Below are positions 1-11,804 of a DNA stretch of 64,000 nucleotides, in pieces. The stretch's first letter is position 1; every line of letters starts with the position of its first letter. Source of the DNA: Clytia hemisphaerica (taxonomy: Eukaryota; Cnidaria; Hydrozoa; Leptothecata; Clytiidae). Made by a program: the position numbers and the translations under genes. Location: NCBI GenBank assembly GCA_902728285.1, contig CACVBU010000865.1, positions 711,044 to 775,043 of the forward strand, in the 5' to 3' direction. Below the pieces are notes generated by a model. The model did not search any database and was not told the origin of the DNA. It saw only the letters and a list, made by a program, of their open reading frames with translations.

Positions 1-21
1 TTTTTTACAATCTTCTGAATC

Positions 22-429
22 TTATAATTTGTATGTATGGATAATGGGTCTTAGGACCTTTTGATACTTAAAATATAGATAGATAGATAGATGGATAGAG
101 CTCAATGTTATAAAATCGGCTGTCACTTCTTTCTGATAATGAAATAATGATTTGAACGTTGGAAAAATACCTGTCAAATGAACATTTGTGTTTCCTTTGA
201 TGAAGAAGGATAATGTTTCTCCATCTTTGTAAGACAAACTCAATCCTGATTGATAAAGCCCATTTTTGTGTTGCAAATGACATAATGTATACTGGGTATT
301 GTTAATCTCGCAAATAAGTGTAACTATTTCATCACTTTCTGGGTTGATGTTTTCTAAAAATACAAAGAATTCATCAAAAATAATGCATGTTTTTTTACAT
401 GGAGAGCTCAAGAATTGAGATATGTTCAA
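22..429 (-). CDS. Nucleoplasmin-like core domain, partial exon
   Basis: The reading frame encodes about 85 residues resembling the nucleoplasmin / FKBP39-type N-terminal core, a small beta-barrel that forms histone-chaperone pentamers. The recognisable part ends in FFIKGNTNVHLTG, close to the family pattern 'F.V.G..TVHLTG', preceded by YTLCHLQ, similar to 'YTLxTL'. There is no ATG in frame at the left end and a stop lies just upstream, so this is an internal exon. A plausible donor follows VHLT (GTATTT at about 174), and the residues after it are probably intron. The upstream exon and the acidic tail are not identified; the tail may lie outside the window. The call rests on the beta-strand pattern only, and a decayed copy is possible. 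Confidence 0.5.
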   Translation of the reverse strand: MNISQFLSSPCKKTCIIFDEFFVFLENINPESDEIVTLICEINNTQYTLCHLQHKNGLYQSGLSLSYKDGETLSFFIKGNTNVHLTGIFPTFKSLFHYQKEVTADFITLSSIHLSIYLYFKYQKVLRPIIHTYKL

Positions 430-1745
430 AAAATTTTAAAAATTTGTATACAGATTGATTGTAGATTTTTAATTTTTGCAGAAATTCATTTCTTTCAAAG
501 TTTGCAAATCTAAGTATTTATTTAAAAAAACAGGAAATGCAAAGTTCTTGAAAATAATGGATCTACAAAAAACTAATCCATTTAATGAGGTAATTATTCT
601 TTGCATAATAAAAATTAATAAATATTTTTCATTGTTTTGAATTCTAACATTTGGATGTCCGAGGTAGCAAGGATTGTTAGAAACCCATAGTTTAAGTCTG
701 AAATAAAAAACACATACCTAATACAGCATTCGACACAAGAAAAGGTAATGTTGGAGTTTGGGTGTACTTCTTCCCACTTTCCAAAATAACACCTGGAAAG
801 TAAATATTATTTGATTATGATTTAATTATGGTAGACATAGAAGATCTTTCAAATTCAGTATGTGGACAGAGCAATAAAAAATGAAACTTTTCTATTTTTC
901 CTTTTTTTGCAAAAGTTTCAAAAATAAAGGGATATATAATGATAATTGAATACTTTTCACTGGTGATCTATGGCACTATCATAAAGCTAGAATCGCTTTG
1001 CATACCGTTCGCTTGAGCTCACGGACATTCTATGGGTGTTCGGCATTCTGATCTGAGGATGATTATGCCGATATTCTGATTGGTTGGGTCCAAGCGAATC
1101 AGAGATCTGAATGATGGAGCATGTATAAGAAATTATGCGAGCCACTTGAAGTGTCTGCCTAAGTATTTGGATGGATTATGCGGACGATCAGCAAGGCGCG
1201 TATGCTGCTTTTGCAAATCTCCCTGATTTTTCTTCTTCGAAGAAAATAACAATAGAATGGCTAATTATCTCCCTTGGGGTGTTTGACCACGCATCCAAAT
1301 AAAAATAACAATAATGGTAGGGAAAAAGTTTGAAGATAAAAACATGGGAATTTTTAGATGTTCATTCTTGCTTAGATATTCTTGTTTTAATCTTCTTAAT
1401 GACTTGGTAGCATCATGTAAAGAACTAAAGGTATATCTTTATTTTGCTTCAATTCTTCTTTTTTGTTTGCCAATTTTGTAGTGCGGTTTTGGGTTGGAAG
1501 TTTTGTTTTGATAATTTTTTTTCTCCAAAATTCACTTTGCACTTTCTGTCTATAACAGACTTTCCACCACACTGTCTATATTTTATGGTCAAGGCTGTCA
1601 TTCTAAATTGATTCATCACTGCTGGGGTACCATCTTGAAATTATGCATGTCATTATGTGCATATATAAATTTATTTGAAGCCATGGGATTCATGCAGGAA
1701 AATCTGTCAACAGGGGTTCACCTGATTTCTAGGTGAACCAAGCTC
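430..1745. other. Non-coding, repeat-derived stretch
   Basis: No convincing exon is seen. The part at about 850-1015 recurs, diverged, at 6488-6647 and continues at 9555-9600, where it is split by the 2.9-kb element at 6648-9554. This is therefore a dispersed repeat that gives the uninterrupted form of that insertion site. Confidence 0.5.
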
Positions 1746-2271
1746 TACCGGGTGCGCCACAAAAAAGTTCCTCTCTTTAAAATTAATTTTTCCGAAATCT
1801 AAAAATTTTAAAAGAACCATTCCTATACGATTGGAAAGAAGAAAGATTAACTTAAATTTTGATAGGTCATTTATTAAATTCGGCTCATTAGATCAAAAGT
1901 TATGCTCAATCAAATAAAAAAGTTACTTTCAGAAATTGCCCGAAAACGTTAAAAATTGACCTATCAAATTTTTATTTTAAAATTGGCAATCGCAAGAGAC
2001 TCTACATGATTAAGACCACTAATTAAACACATAAATTTTGAAACTGATGGAACGAAAGGGTAGGTCGATTTTTAACGTTTTTGAGCATTTTCAGAAAGTA
2101 ACTTTTTTATTCAATTCAGCATACAGTAATGAACCAAATTTAATAAATGACCTATCAAAATTTAAGTTTATTTTTCTTCTTTCCAATCGTATAGGAATGG
2201 TTCTTTTAAAATTTTTAGATTTCGGAAAAATTAGTTTTAAAGAGAGAAACTTTTTTGTGGCGCACCCGGTA
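1746..2271. repeat. Foldback element with TACCGGGTGCGCCAC termini
   Basis: The ends are exact inverted copies (TACCGGGTGCGCCAC and GTGGCGCACCCGGTA). The arms remain complementary with mismatches for about 200 bases each. The outer TA could be a TA target duplication, as in Tc1/mariner-type MITEs. The open frame at 2038-2274 is only one arm read through. Confidence 0.75.
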
Positions 2272-2704
2272 TAATTTTAGAACTTTGTCTGGCTGAGGTA
2301 AAACTTATTTTTTCTAAAATTTTGAGCTTGGATATCCAGGCTATTATTAATATTGCTAGATCTTACAAATTGATGTTTGTGAATGCACTTTATAGTTTCG
2401 ATTCCCATTGAAGAATCATATTCTGGTTTTCATGTTATTAGATGCTGTTTTAGATCTTTAGATTGGCTATTTTTTTAATTGAAAGAATTGCAATGTTAAC
2501 TAAACTTCTAGTTTGATAGTTTTGCAATATTGATATACTTAGTCTCCAAGAACATAGAACATTACATCCTGAGGTTAACTTTCAACATACTAATATTGCT
2601 AAAAATAAACTTATAACATCCTCTGCTTGGAAAAACTCTCAGGGTTCGACCATAGGGGGCATAGGTTTACTACTCTCTCCTAAGGCAGCGAACAACCTAA
2701 TTTC

Positions 2705-4650
2705 ACTTTCAAAAGTATCAAGCCGTATTATTGTCGCCGAATTTAATAGCAATCCGAAAACAACATTCATTTCTTGCTATAGCCCCACCAACGTTTCTGA
2801 TGAATCTGAAGTTGATGAATTCTACTCTTCTCTTTCTAGGGCTGTCCTTAACACCCCTGCCCACAACTTCTTGGTGATATCTGGTGATTTTAATGCTCAG
2901 CTTGGCCTAGACAACGTTAAGTTCTCTTTCCACCCATTAACTATGGAACGGTAACAAACTCTTGACTTCATGCAACAGTTTCAATTATTAGCAACCAATA
3001 ACAATGTTTTATGAAAAAGGCTTCCAAACTCTGGTCATTCCAAAACCCTTCAGGAAGCCTCTCTCAGTTAGATTATGTGATTGTAAGAAACAAATGGAGG
3101 AACAGTGTTCGCAATGCTCAGTCCTATTCTTCTTTTTCTTCTGTTGGTTCTGACCACAGAATTGTTTCCTGTCGCATTTCTCTTAGCCTTAGATCATCCA
3201 AAAAGTCTAAACCTGACCCATGAAATCCATCGATTGGCAACAGTTTATTGTCCAACCTCCGAAACTACTACACTATTGAAGTGAAAAAATAGATTTTAAT
3301 GGCTCAAGCAGACGACGACATTGAGAAAAGTACCAAAATCTGATTAAAGCTAATAAAGAAGTAGTCTGCTCTTCACCAAAGAAAACAAAAAGTCAAAAAA
3401 AAAGCTTTGAAAACAACCTTGTTTCTGATACACGGATGCATTGAGAGGCCAAACTAAAACTCAGCGACGCCCACAAGAAGACATCAAAATCCTCTCTGAG
3501 GCTCAAAAAAAGCTCTGGATGATGCCTACCTTAACGCCGAATCGATGTTTATTAGGGTAAGATAAACTCAATTTCCAATCTTCATGTTAGCCACAGCCTC
3601 GGCCGCTTGGAAAACGATCAATGATCTAACAGGTAAAGACCACCCTTTTATTCAGCTCAAAGGTGGCTCACTACTTTCAAAAGTATCAAGCCGTAATTGT
3701 CGCCGAATTTCTAGCAATCCGAAAACAACATTCATTCTGCTATAGCCCACCAACGTTTCTGATGAATCTGAAGTTGATGAATTCTACTCTTCTCTTCTAG
3801 GGCTGTCCTTAACACCCCTGCCCACAACTTCTGGTGATATCTGGTGATTTAATGCTCAGCTTGGCCTAGACCAACGTTAAGTTCTCTTTCCACCCATTAA
3901 CTAATCGGAACGGTAACAAACTCTTTGACTTCATGCAACAGTTTCAATTATTAGCAACAAATACAATGTTTATGAAAAAGGCTTCCAAACTTGTCCATTC
4001 CAAAACCCTTCAGGAAGCCTCTCTCAGTTAGATATGTGATTGTAGAAACAAATGGAGGGAACAGTGTTCGCAATGCTCCAGTCCTATTCTTCTTTTTTTG
4101 TTTGGTTCTGACCACAGAATTGTTTCCTGTCGCATTTCTCTTAGCCTTAGATCATCCAAAAAGTCTAAACCTGACCCAATGAAATCCATCGATTGGCAAC
4201 AGGTTTATTGTAACAACGACCTCCGAACTACTTACACTATTGAAGTGAAAAATAGATTTGATACATTGGCTCAAGCAGACGACGACATTGAGAAAAGTTA
4301 CCAAAATCTGATTAAAGCTAATAAAGAGTTAGTCTTGCTCTCTACAAAGAAACAAAAAGTCAAAAAAGAAAATATCTCTTTGAAAACAACTTGTTTCTGA
4401 TACACGGAATGCACTTGTAGAGGCCAAACTAAAACATCAGCGACGCCCTACAAGAAGAACATCAAAAATCCTCTCTGAGGCTCAAAAAGCTGGGATGATG
4501 CCTACCTTACGCCGAATCGATGTTTATTCAGGGTAAGATAAACTCAATTTCCAATCTTCATGTTAGCCATCAGCACTCGGCCGCTTGGAAAACGATCAAT
4601 GATCTAACAGGTCGAAAAGACCACCCTTCTATTCAGCTCAAAGGTGGCTC
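2705..4650 (+). repeat. Tandem near-duplicate of endonuclease region (2 x about 970 bases)
   Basis: The block at 2705-3672 recurs at 3673-4650, each ending at the same point (GGTGGCTCAC). The two copies differ mainly by single-base gains and losses, often in short runs of the same base, scattered in both copies, rather than by substitutions. Intact coding resumes only after the second copy. That pattern is more like uncorrected sequencing or gap-filling error than evolutionary decay. Confidence 0.8.
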
Positions 4651-6260
4651 ACCAGATAAAAGAAGAGAAAACTGGCTCAACCACTTTTAAAACTTTACTT
4701 GGAAACCAACCTATTTTAAATACTAATGCTCTCCCTTTAACTCAAATTTTTGATGAGCTTGACATACCAACTTCTCCTTTTACAATTGATGAACTTTCAA
4801 ATTGCGTTAAACTTTTTTCAAATAATAAATCTTCAGGCCTTGATGATATTCCAACTCTGCTTTGGAAAGATCCCGTCTTTATGGAAATGCTTCTCGATTT
4901 TTGTAATCACACATTTGAGTTTCTAACTCCCCCTTCTGCTTGGTTAACTGGCGGTATCATTCCTGTTCCAAAAAAGGGTGATTTGACCTTAGCATCCAAC
5001 TACAGAGGCATCACTCTTATGCCTATCGCCGCCAAAATCTTCAACAAACTTCTTTTACAACGTATCGTTCCAGTTCTTGATCCTCTTCTAAGAAAAAACC
5101 AAAATGGTTTTCGGAAGGGAAGAAGTACTCTTACACAGATTTTAGCCATCAGGCGTATTTTGGAAGAAATGCGAAAACTTAACAAAGATGCTTTTATTTG
5201 CTTTGTTGACTTTAAAAAAAGCCTTTGATTCCATATCTCGTGTAAAAATGTTTGAAATTCTTAAATTGTACGGCATTCCAGAGAAAATCATTTCAGCCAT
5301 CAGGGCACTCTACGTGTCCACCAAAGCAAAGGTCATTACAGCTGACGGAGACACTGATATTTTTGACATTCATGCTGGAGTTCTACAAGGTGACACCTTA
5401 GCTCCCTTTCTTTTTATCATTGTTTTAGATTATGTTTTAAGAATTTCTGTTGACTTATCTAATGACAAGGGAATCAAAATTAAAGTTCCCCTGCGCAAGC
5501 GTAAACCGCGGCCTTTTTCTGACCGATCTTGACTTTGCTGACGATCTTGCCTTAGTTTCTGAGAGTATTCAAAATCTTGAAAGTCTTCTTCACTCACTTG
5601 AAACTTCGGCCAGTCAAGTCGGTCTTTATTGCAATGCTGGAAAAACTGAATTTATCAGCTCCTCTGGGATTGTTCTCCCTTTAACTTCCAAGAATGGTGT
5701 CAATATCAAACTTGTGAAGGATTTTAAATATCTTGGCTCTCATATTAAAAGCTCTGAAAACGATTTAAAATTAGGAAAGGTCTAGCTTGGAAAGCTTGTA
5801 ATAAGTAAACAAGATATGGCACTCTAATTTGTCTAACGCTCTTAAACTTCAAACTTTTAGAAGTCTTGTCGAGCCCATTCTTCTATATGGCTCGGAGACT
5901 TGGACCATGACAAAAACCATGCTGAAGAGCCTTGATGGCTGCTATACAAATCTTTTGAAAAGAATCCAGAATCTTGATTGGCGCAACCACCCAACCCTTC
6001 AAGAGATATATCATGGACTCCCAAGAATTTCCTCTGTCCTGACTAGCAGGATGCTCTCTTTCTCAGGTCACTGTTTCCGTGCAAAAAACGAAATGGTGTC
6101 TGAGATCTTACTTTGGTGTCCTGCGGGCACTAGGCGCTCGAGAAAGCGCACTTTTCTTGATACTTTGAAACGAGAAACAGGGCTAGAGATTGAGGAACTG
6201 GGCACTGCAATGGCTGATCGAGAGCTGTGGAGGGAGGGTTATTGTTTGTTTCCGACCTAG
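4644..6260 (+). pseudogene. RTE-like reverse transcriptase, frameshifted
   Basis: This is the reverse transcriptase of the 2.5-6.3 kb retroelement. Motifs appear in order: GGIIPVPKKGD and NYRGITLMPIAAKIFNKLL (fingers), QNGFRKGRSTLTQILAIRRI, FVDFKKAFDSI (first catalytic Asp), AGVLQGDTLAPFLFIIVLDY, and LDFADDLALVSE (catalytic ADD), then a thumb and a C-terminal part with EPILLYGSETW. The frame shifts at about 5220 (a run of A), about 5500 and about 5780, so the protein is spread over four open frames. No functional protein is expected. Confidence 0.85.
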
Positions 6261-7436
6261 GTCCATTCGAACCTAGGTCGAAGGATGATGATGATGAGTT
6301 TGATAGATGAACTTTTTCTATGAGAACAATCAGTATAGGCCTTCATAACTCTTCATACAAAAATTACAGGAAATGCATATTTGGACTTTGTACCCTGTGC
6401 TGCACACAAGCAAAGCTAAAGTCCCACAAAAGAGGGACAAAAATCATTTTTTTGAAGTTTGGAGAAAAAAAAACTCCAAATAGAAGATCATTCAAATTCA
6501 GCATGTGAATAGAGCAATTCAGCATGTGAATAGAGCAGTAAAAAATACAACTTTTCTATTTTTCCTTTTTTTTTTGCAAAAGTTCTAGGAATGAAAATAA
6601 AGGCATAATGATAATTGAATACTATCCACTTATGATCCGCGGCATTACAGGCTGCATCATTTTAGGCGCGCGATAGCACGCGCACACCTCCACACACACC
6701 TAAAATGTCTGAGGAGTGCGATCAATCACACCCCATAAAGTAAGTTTCACAACTGAAAGTTGTGCATAGCACTCCTTATCACACGCCTAAATTACTAAAA
6801 TTAAGATTTTAGGAGGGGTTACGACACTTCTTGGATCCCCAAAATGGAACACCTTTATGGACCCTCTTATGGACCCCATTATGGACCCCATTATGGAACA
6901 CCAAAATATACGGCAGCCGAAACGACGATTTGAATTTAACCGTTTTTCCGATTTTCCGAGGACAATCTTTTAAAGGGATAATCCAATACTAGAACAAAAG
7001 ACGCTAGCAAATAAACTTGTTTCATTTTATCCAGCAAACTTAAAAACGATTCACGTAAAGTTTGTACGGGAACTGCGAGAGAAATGAAGTTGAGATAGAC
7101 TACTGTAGCACCAGAAGCTTCCAAGCTTTCAAAATGGAAGCGAAATAATTTGATCAGTGAAATGTTTATATTTTTACCACTGATTAAATATACTTTTAGG
7201 TGTCTATAACATGTTAATATTATCAAAATCATAAAGTGTTTTTATTCAACTATCTTTGTGCAAAGTTTCAATGTTTATTTTTCTATGATGCTGAAGATAC
7301 AAGATGATATTTACTATCAAGGTTGAATTCTTTTGCTAACCAATTTATACAGAACTATCTCTTCTCTTGCTTCTTTCAGTTAAATAACAATGTAGTCAAT
7401 TTTGAACACTCAAGAGGAGAAAGAGATTTCTATTTT

Positions 7437-7577
7437 CTCTCGAAAGTGTGCATATGGATCTGAGAAGTGAAATGAAACTCATCAACAAGATAAGAAAGAC
7501 TTGTTCATCTCTCGAAAGTGTGCATATATGGATCTGAGAAGTGAATGAAACTCATCAAGACAAGAAAGCCTTGTTCA
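7437..7577. repeat. Tandem duplication of a 70-74-base unit
   Basis: Two adjacent units begin CTCTCGAAAGTGTGCATAT and end near CTTGTTCA; they differ by small indels. They lie within the 2.9-kb element. Confidence 0.8.
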
Positions 7578-8213
7578 AAGAAGATTTTCATGGTTCGTAC
7601 TTCAAAATATGGGACATTTTTGTTCATCCAATGACTTGAAAAATCAACTCTGGAGACTGTAGTCTACATAACTTCAGAATACTGTACTTCGATAGAATCA
7701 TGGAACGCGGATATTATTTTCTCGATAAAAGCACTGTATCATGAGATTTTGCACGAACCAAATAAAATGAAGGGAAAAGTAACTCTACGATGAACGAAAA
7801 ACTCTGGTTCTGAGCATCATATTGTACTGATTTGGAATTTTATGAAATAATGTAGAGGAAGAAGCAGTAGGACACATTGATTTGATTAAATTTACAGTTT
7901 AAAATCCTGTGACTATTATTGAAAATTAAGATCAAACCACTTTGTCTTCTTGTGCTTCTGGCATGGTTCGACTCTGAAGCTACATATCTCTGCACCCTTT
8001 TTGAAAGTCCTCGTACATGCTATGATTTGGGAACAGTTGAACATATTTTTTATGTATCAGTTTGTTTCGTGATGGATGGAAATAGCTGCATTTTTTACAG
8101 TGGTATGGATATGTTGCTGTAAGAAGAACTGTTTACATTTTATTTACGTTGTTAACTTGAGTGAATGTGGAATATTGTGACTGATGTTGTATGAAGTGAC
8201 GATAAATACATAT

Positions 8214-8721
8214 CCAGACGATCTCAATCGAACGGAATCGACAATCGAACCAGTCGAACCAAATTGAACGCAATCGAACGATTGAAATTCGATTGTCGAA
8301 CGCAATCGAATCTCAATCGAATATTACCGCAATTTTCAGATTCGATTGATATTCGATTGCATTCGATTGATGTTCGATTGCGTTCGATTGCATTTGATCG
8401 TCGATTCATTGACCCCCAGATTGTTCATCGCATAATTTCTACGGGAAATCGAAAGTAATTTCATTCGGCTTGTGATGTTTGAGAGCTTGGATGTTAGGAA
8501 GCTGCAAAAATAAAGCCAGACGATCTCAATCGAACGGAATCGACGATCGAACCAGTCGATCGAACCAGTCGAACAACAATCGAACCAATCGAATATAACC
8601 CAAAATTTTGACGTTCAATTGAGATTCGATTGCGTTCGACAATCGAATTTCAATCGGTCGATTGCGTTCGATTTGGTTCGATTGGTTCGATCGTCGATTC
8701 CGTTCGATTGAGATCGTCTGG
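8214..8721. repeat. ATCGAAC-iterated foldback element, TSD ACATAT
   Basis: The ends are CCAGACGATCTCAATCGAAC and its inverted complement, and the whole interior is built of repeated AATCGAAC / GTTCGATT words. Direct ACATAT flanks both ends. A second internal left terminus at about 8512 suggests two nested copies. The forward and reverse open frames through it are palindrome artefacts. Confidence 0.8.
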
Positions 8722-9706
8722 ACATATACTCAATGATAAAATTTTAAGATATTAAAAACATTTTCTGCTAAAAAAAGGAAGTATTTTTTACCAACAGTTT
8801 TGACAAAATTTTATTTACTAGGCAACTCCCTATGAAGTGCTACTGTGTGAAAAATTCTGAGGGTGCTTTAATTGAGACCTTATTTTGAATGGAAAGAAAT
8901 ATTTTGGAAGGCAACTTCAAAGAGGAGGTAATATTATTATTCAAATACTTTTGCATCACTCTTGATAAAAGTGAAGCCATAAAGAATTTGTAAATACTTT
9001 ATATAGTTTTCAAAATCCAAATGTATATACAGAAATCTTGTAATGTGATGTTATTTTTTTCAAAAAATGTTTTATGCTTTTATATTTACTATTTGTTATT
9101 TTGTTCATCTGCTCTTGATGAAACACAAAGAACACAGGAAAACAAAAAAGAACTGTTTATATCTTCTCATCTCACAATCTCTTTGTGTATAGAAAAACTC
9201 TTGTGTAGTATTTACATTTGTGAATCAATTTTGGCATAGCAAAACAGAAAATTTCCTTCATATAAGTATGATACAAGACAGAAGAAATTACAGGAGAATT
9301 ACACGAAAGATTTTTCATTCCCCTCCCAACTTCGAACTTTTTTTGGATTATCCCTTTAAATTTATTCTCGAATACTTATTCCGTATAAAGAATTACATCA
9401 TGTTTCTTGAATATTACGCAATCGTAACGGGTCCATAATGGGGTCCATAAGAGGGTCCATAAAGGTGTTCCATTTTGGGGATCCAAGAAGTGTCGTAACC
9501 CATTTTAGGAGTGTGATTGACCACACGCCTGAAATTTTCAAACGATGCAGCCTGGCATTATCGTAAAGCTATAATCGCTTTGCATACTCTTCGCTTGAGA
9601 AAACCATTGAAAGATTAAAGTTTTTTGCCCACGCGAGAACTCACCCGGGCGTCCTGCGAGCGTTCTTGACTCAATCCTCAGATGACGCTAAAATAGTAGA
9701 CTTAGC

Positions 9707-10279
9707 CAGTTAGTCACACTAGGAAATCAAGCTTTCAGAAAAAACAACATCAGCCATCTACAGGATGTAATTGCAACAACAAGGATGAGAGTTACCTAAA
9801 TCAAGTTTAAGTTCCCAAGACAATTAAGTAAAAATTGAATACTTAAAATGAGAATAAATGACCGATTGCGAACGTGCAACTAGCCGGGATAGCCGAAAAA
9901 GTAAAAATAATTCGGCACACGTAAATGGGTCAGTGTTTGAGAACCGGCAAAATTTCTGGGAAATAGCCTATCGGGCGGTGCGCTGATCAAGGTGGGTTCT
10001 GTCTCCCCCGTAGATCTTTTTCTTGGTAGGTTGATCTTGAAATTAGTTTTCAATGTTGGCTTGGTTCAAATCTTTTCATATATGGCTCAAATTTTAGGCA
10101 ATCTCTCATAGTTTTTGAAAATGTTAATTTCATTAAAAAGCACTGGGTTATTTTTTCATGAATCCCTTTAGAAGTTTTGTGGCGCATTTGTTTGCTTGCA
10201 AGTCACAAGTAAACAATTTAGCGCTTTGCAGCATTAATCTTTGGTACGCATTTCAGCGGGACGCTAGTGTGATTAACTG
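9707..10279. mobile_element. TIR element (CAGTTAGTCACACTAG), copy 1
   Basis: It starts CAGTTAGTCACACTAG and ends CTAGTGTGATTAACTG. Its interior matches, inverted, the DNA at 59265-59988 and 59996-60465. No transposase reading frame is visible. Confidence 0.7.
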
Positions 10280-10659
10280 TTAGCTGTAACAGATCATTTC
10301 GTTGGAAGTTGTTGAAATGTTTATATACAATACAAGGCTCTTGTGGACAGAAAATCCTTTGTTTTATTGTCAATGATGACAGTGTCATTATTAATTTTGT
10401 TAGATCTGACATATATTGATGCTTGTAATTGCACTTTATAGTTTTGATTCCCATTGAAAAATCATTCTCTGGTTTTCATGTTATTAGATGCTGTTTTAGA
10501 GCTTTAGAGCTAGCCAGCCTGACCAACAATACCAGAAATTTCATTAAATGTTTGTTTTAACTATTTTTTTAACTATTTTGCAGATCCGGTGTTGAAAAAA
10601 AAAAAGACGCATGTTGAGGTTAGACGAACCTGGTTTTCATGTTGATGCTGTTTTAGACC

Positions 10660-11310
10660 AGACCTGATCAATCGAACTTGTCGAACCAATTGAACAATCA
10701 AACTAATCGAACTCCATCGGACGATTAAAGTTTGATTAAAAAAATTAATTGAACTTTAAAGATTTTTAAAAGATATTGTGAGTGTTCGATTAAGTTTGAT
10801 CAATGGGTTTCGGTTCGATCAGTTTGATAAACCAATTTTCCTTTTGTTCGACAAGTTTGTGCTGCTCCGCCACCGTATATTAGCTTCTTTTCAAAGCCAA
10901 ATTTGGAATGTATATAACTCTGGAAATTACTTCCAATAACGGATTACACACTTTTCTTGTATATCCTTTTAGCGCTAGAGGCGTTTTGTTGGGACGTAGT
11001 ATTCCACCACTCGGCCGCGCGCGAAATTGCAACAGGACTACGGACTTTATTCCAGATGGACAAATATCCAGGTACAATAAACCTTAGTTAAGTCCGGGAA
11101 TTGTTGAAATGGCAATCGCGTGCTAGGATAAAGTTTTTGCAAGCGAGGGAAGATGAGGATGTAATATCATCAAACTAATCGAAGTTTTTACTGACTGAAT
11201 CGAACTGCTATATTGCTATATTGCTTCAAATCGAACTTTAATTGTTCGATGGAGTTCGATTAGTTTGATTGTTCGATTGGTTCGACAAGTTCGATTGATT
11301 GGGTTTGGTT
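10660..11310. repeat. ATCGAAC-type foldback element, third family member
   Basis: The left arm (from about 10664) and right arm (to about 11302) are inverted copies rich in AATCGAAC / GTTCGATT words. The outer ends are CCAGACC and GGTTTGG, flanked by TTTAGA and TTTAAA, a slightly diverged 6-bp duplication. The 350-base centre holds nothing recognised. Confidence 0.65.
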
Positions 11311-11389
11311 TAAAGCTACTAGTCTGTTAGGAGCTGGGGATTTCAAACTCAAAGCCCAAATCTATGGCGCGACGAATTACTTTTTATTA

Positions 11390-11505
11390 GCAACTTATTT
11401 TTCGACATCAACTTTTTTTTTCAACACCAACTTTTTATTTTCGACACCAACTTTTTTTTCCGATACCATTTTTTCCTTCCTACCAACTTTTATTTTCCGA
11501 TACTA
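11390..11505. repeat. Degenerate CGACACCAACTTTTT tandem repeat
   Basis: About seven diverged units of roughly 17 bases. The inverse array AAAAAGTTGGTGTCG lies at 13745-13890, and the flanks (for example GGCGCG...AATTACTTTTTAT) are also inverted copies. The two arrays are therefore opposite-facing copies of one repeat. Confidence 0.7.
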
Positions 11506-11599
11506 AACTCTTGTCCCGATTACCTGCTAACGTTGATTACTAAAAGTGTAAAAAAAAGGCCTTTACGTTTATAAAAGCGGGCATCCGATCACAGATTTC

Positions 11600-11804
11600 T
11601 GTAAAGCCTGAAGGGCTAGATGGAGTGCTTTGAGCTCTTCCAACCAAAAAAAAGTGAACATCCGAAAAAATATTTCTGCTACTGTTTCTGAAAATCCGCA
11701 AAGCTTCTGATTGGTCAAGTGCTGAAATTCTATCATAATGTCACATGACTTATTCGAAACACTTTTCAGCAAAAGCAGGCCATCTAGCTAGCCCTTCGGG
11801 GTTT
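11600..11804. repeat. Short TIR element related to 46636-46868
   Basis: The ends read GTAAAGCCTGAAGGGCTAGATG and an imperfect inverted copy ending CTAGCCCTTCGGGGTTTAC. Sequence and ends resemble the element at 46636-46868 but are more decayed. Confidence 0.65.

Larger units (their letters stand above)
2514..6300 (+). mobile_element. 5'-truncated RTE-like non-LTR retrotransposon
   Basis: The element encodes an apurinic endonuclease followed by a reverse transcriptase. The endonuclease begins inside the domain: IDILSLQEHR at about 2527 carries the catalytic Glu region, and ISGDFNAQLG at about 2880 is the GDFN motif. The DNA ends in a short GAT repeat (6284-6298), the kind of simple 3' tail seen in RTE-clade elements instead of poly(A). 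The 5' end is missing, the usual result of incomplete reverse transcription. Frameshifts are numerous, so this copy is inactive. A near-duplicate block occupies 2705-4650 (separate entry). Confidence 0.8.
6648..9554. mobile_element. 2.9-kb DNA element with CAGGCTGCATC termini and 6-bp TSD
   Basis: The terminal inverted repeats are CAGGCTGCATC (6648) and GATGCAGCCTG (ending 9554). They are flanked by direct GCATTA at 6642-6647 and 9555-9560. The host repeat resumes exactly across the insertion, as the related uninterrupted copy near 970-1015 shows. A second pair of inverted arms lies inside (about 6818-6900 and 9428-9505), rich in repeated TCCATAATGGGG-type units. No transposase was recognised, so it is non-autonomous. 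Superfamily is not assigned. A 74-base tandem duplication and a foldback element are nested within it. Confidence 0.75.

Noticed and set aside
2038..2274. Open frame of 78 codons
   Set aside because: It coincides with one arm of a foldback element and has no domain.
8224..8458. Overlapping open frames on both strands
   Set aside because: Produced by the palindromic ATCGAAC words; not coding.
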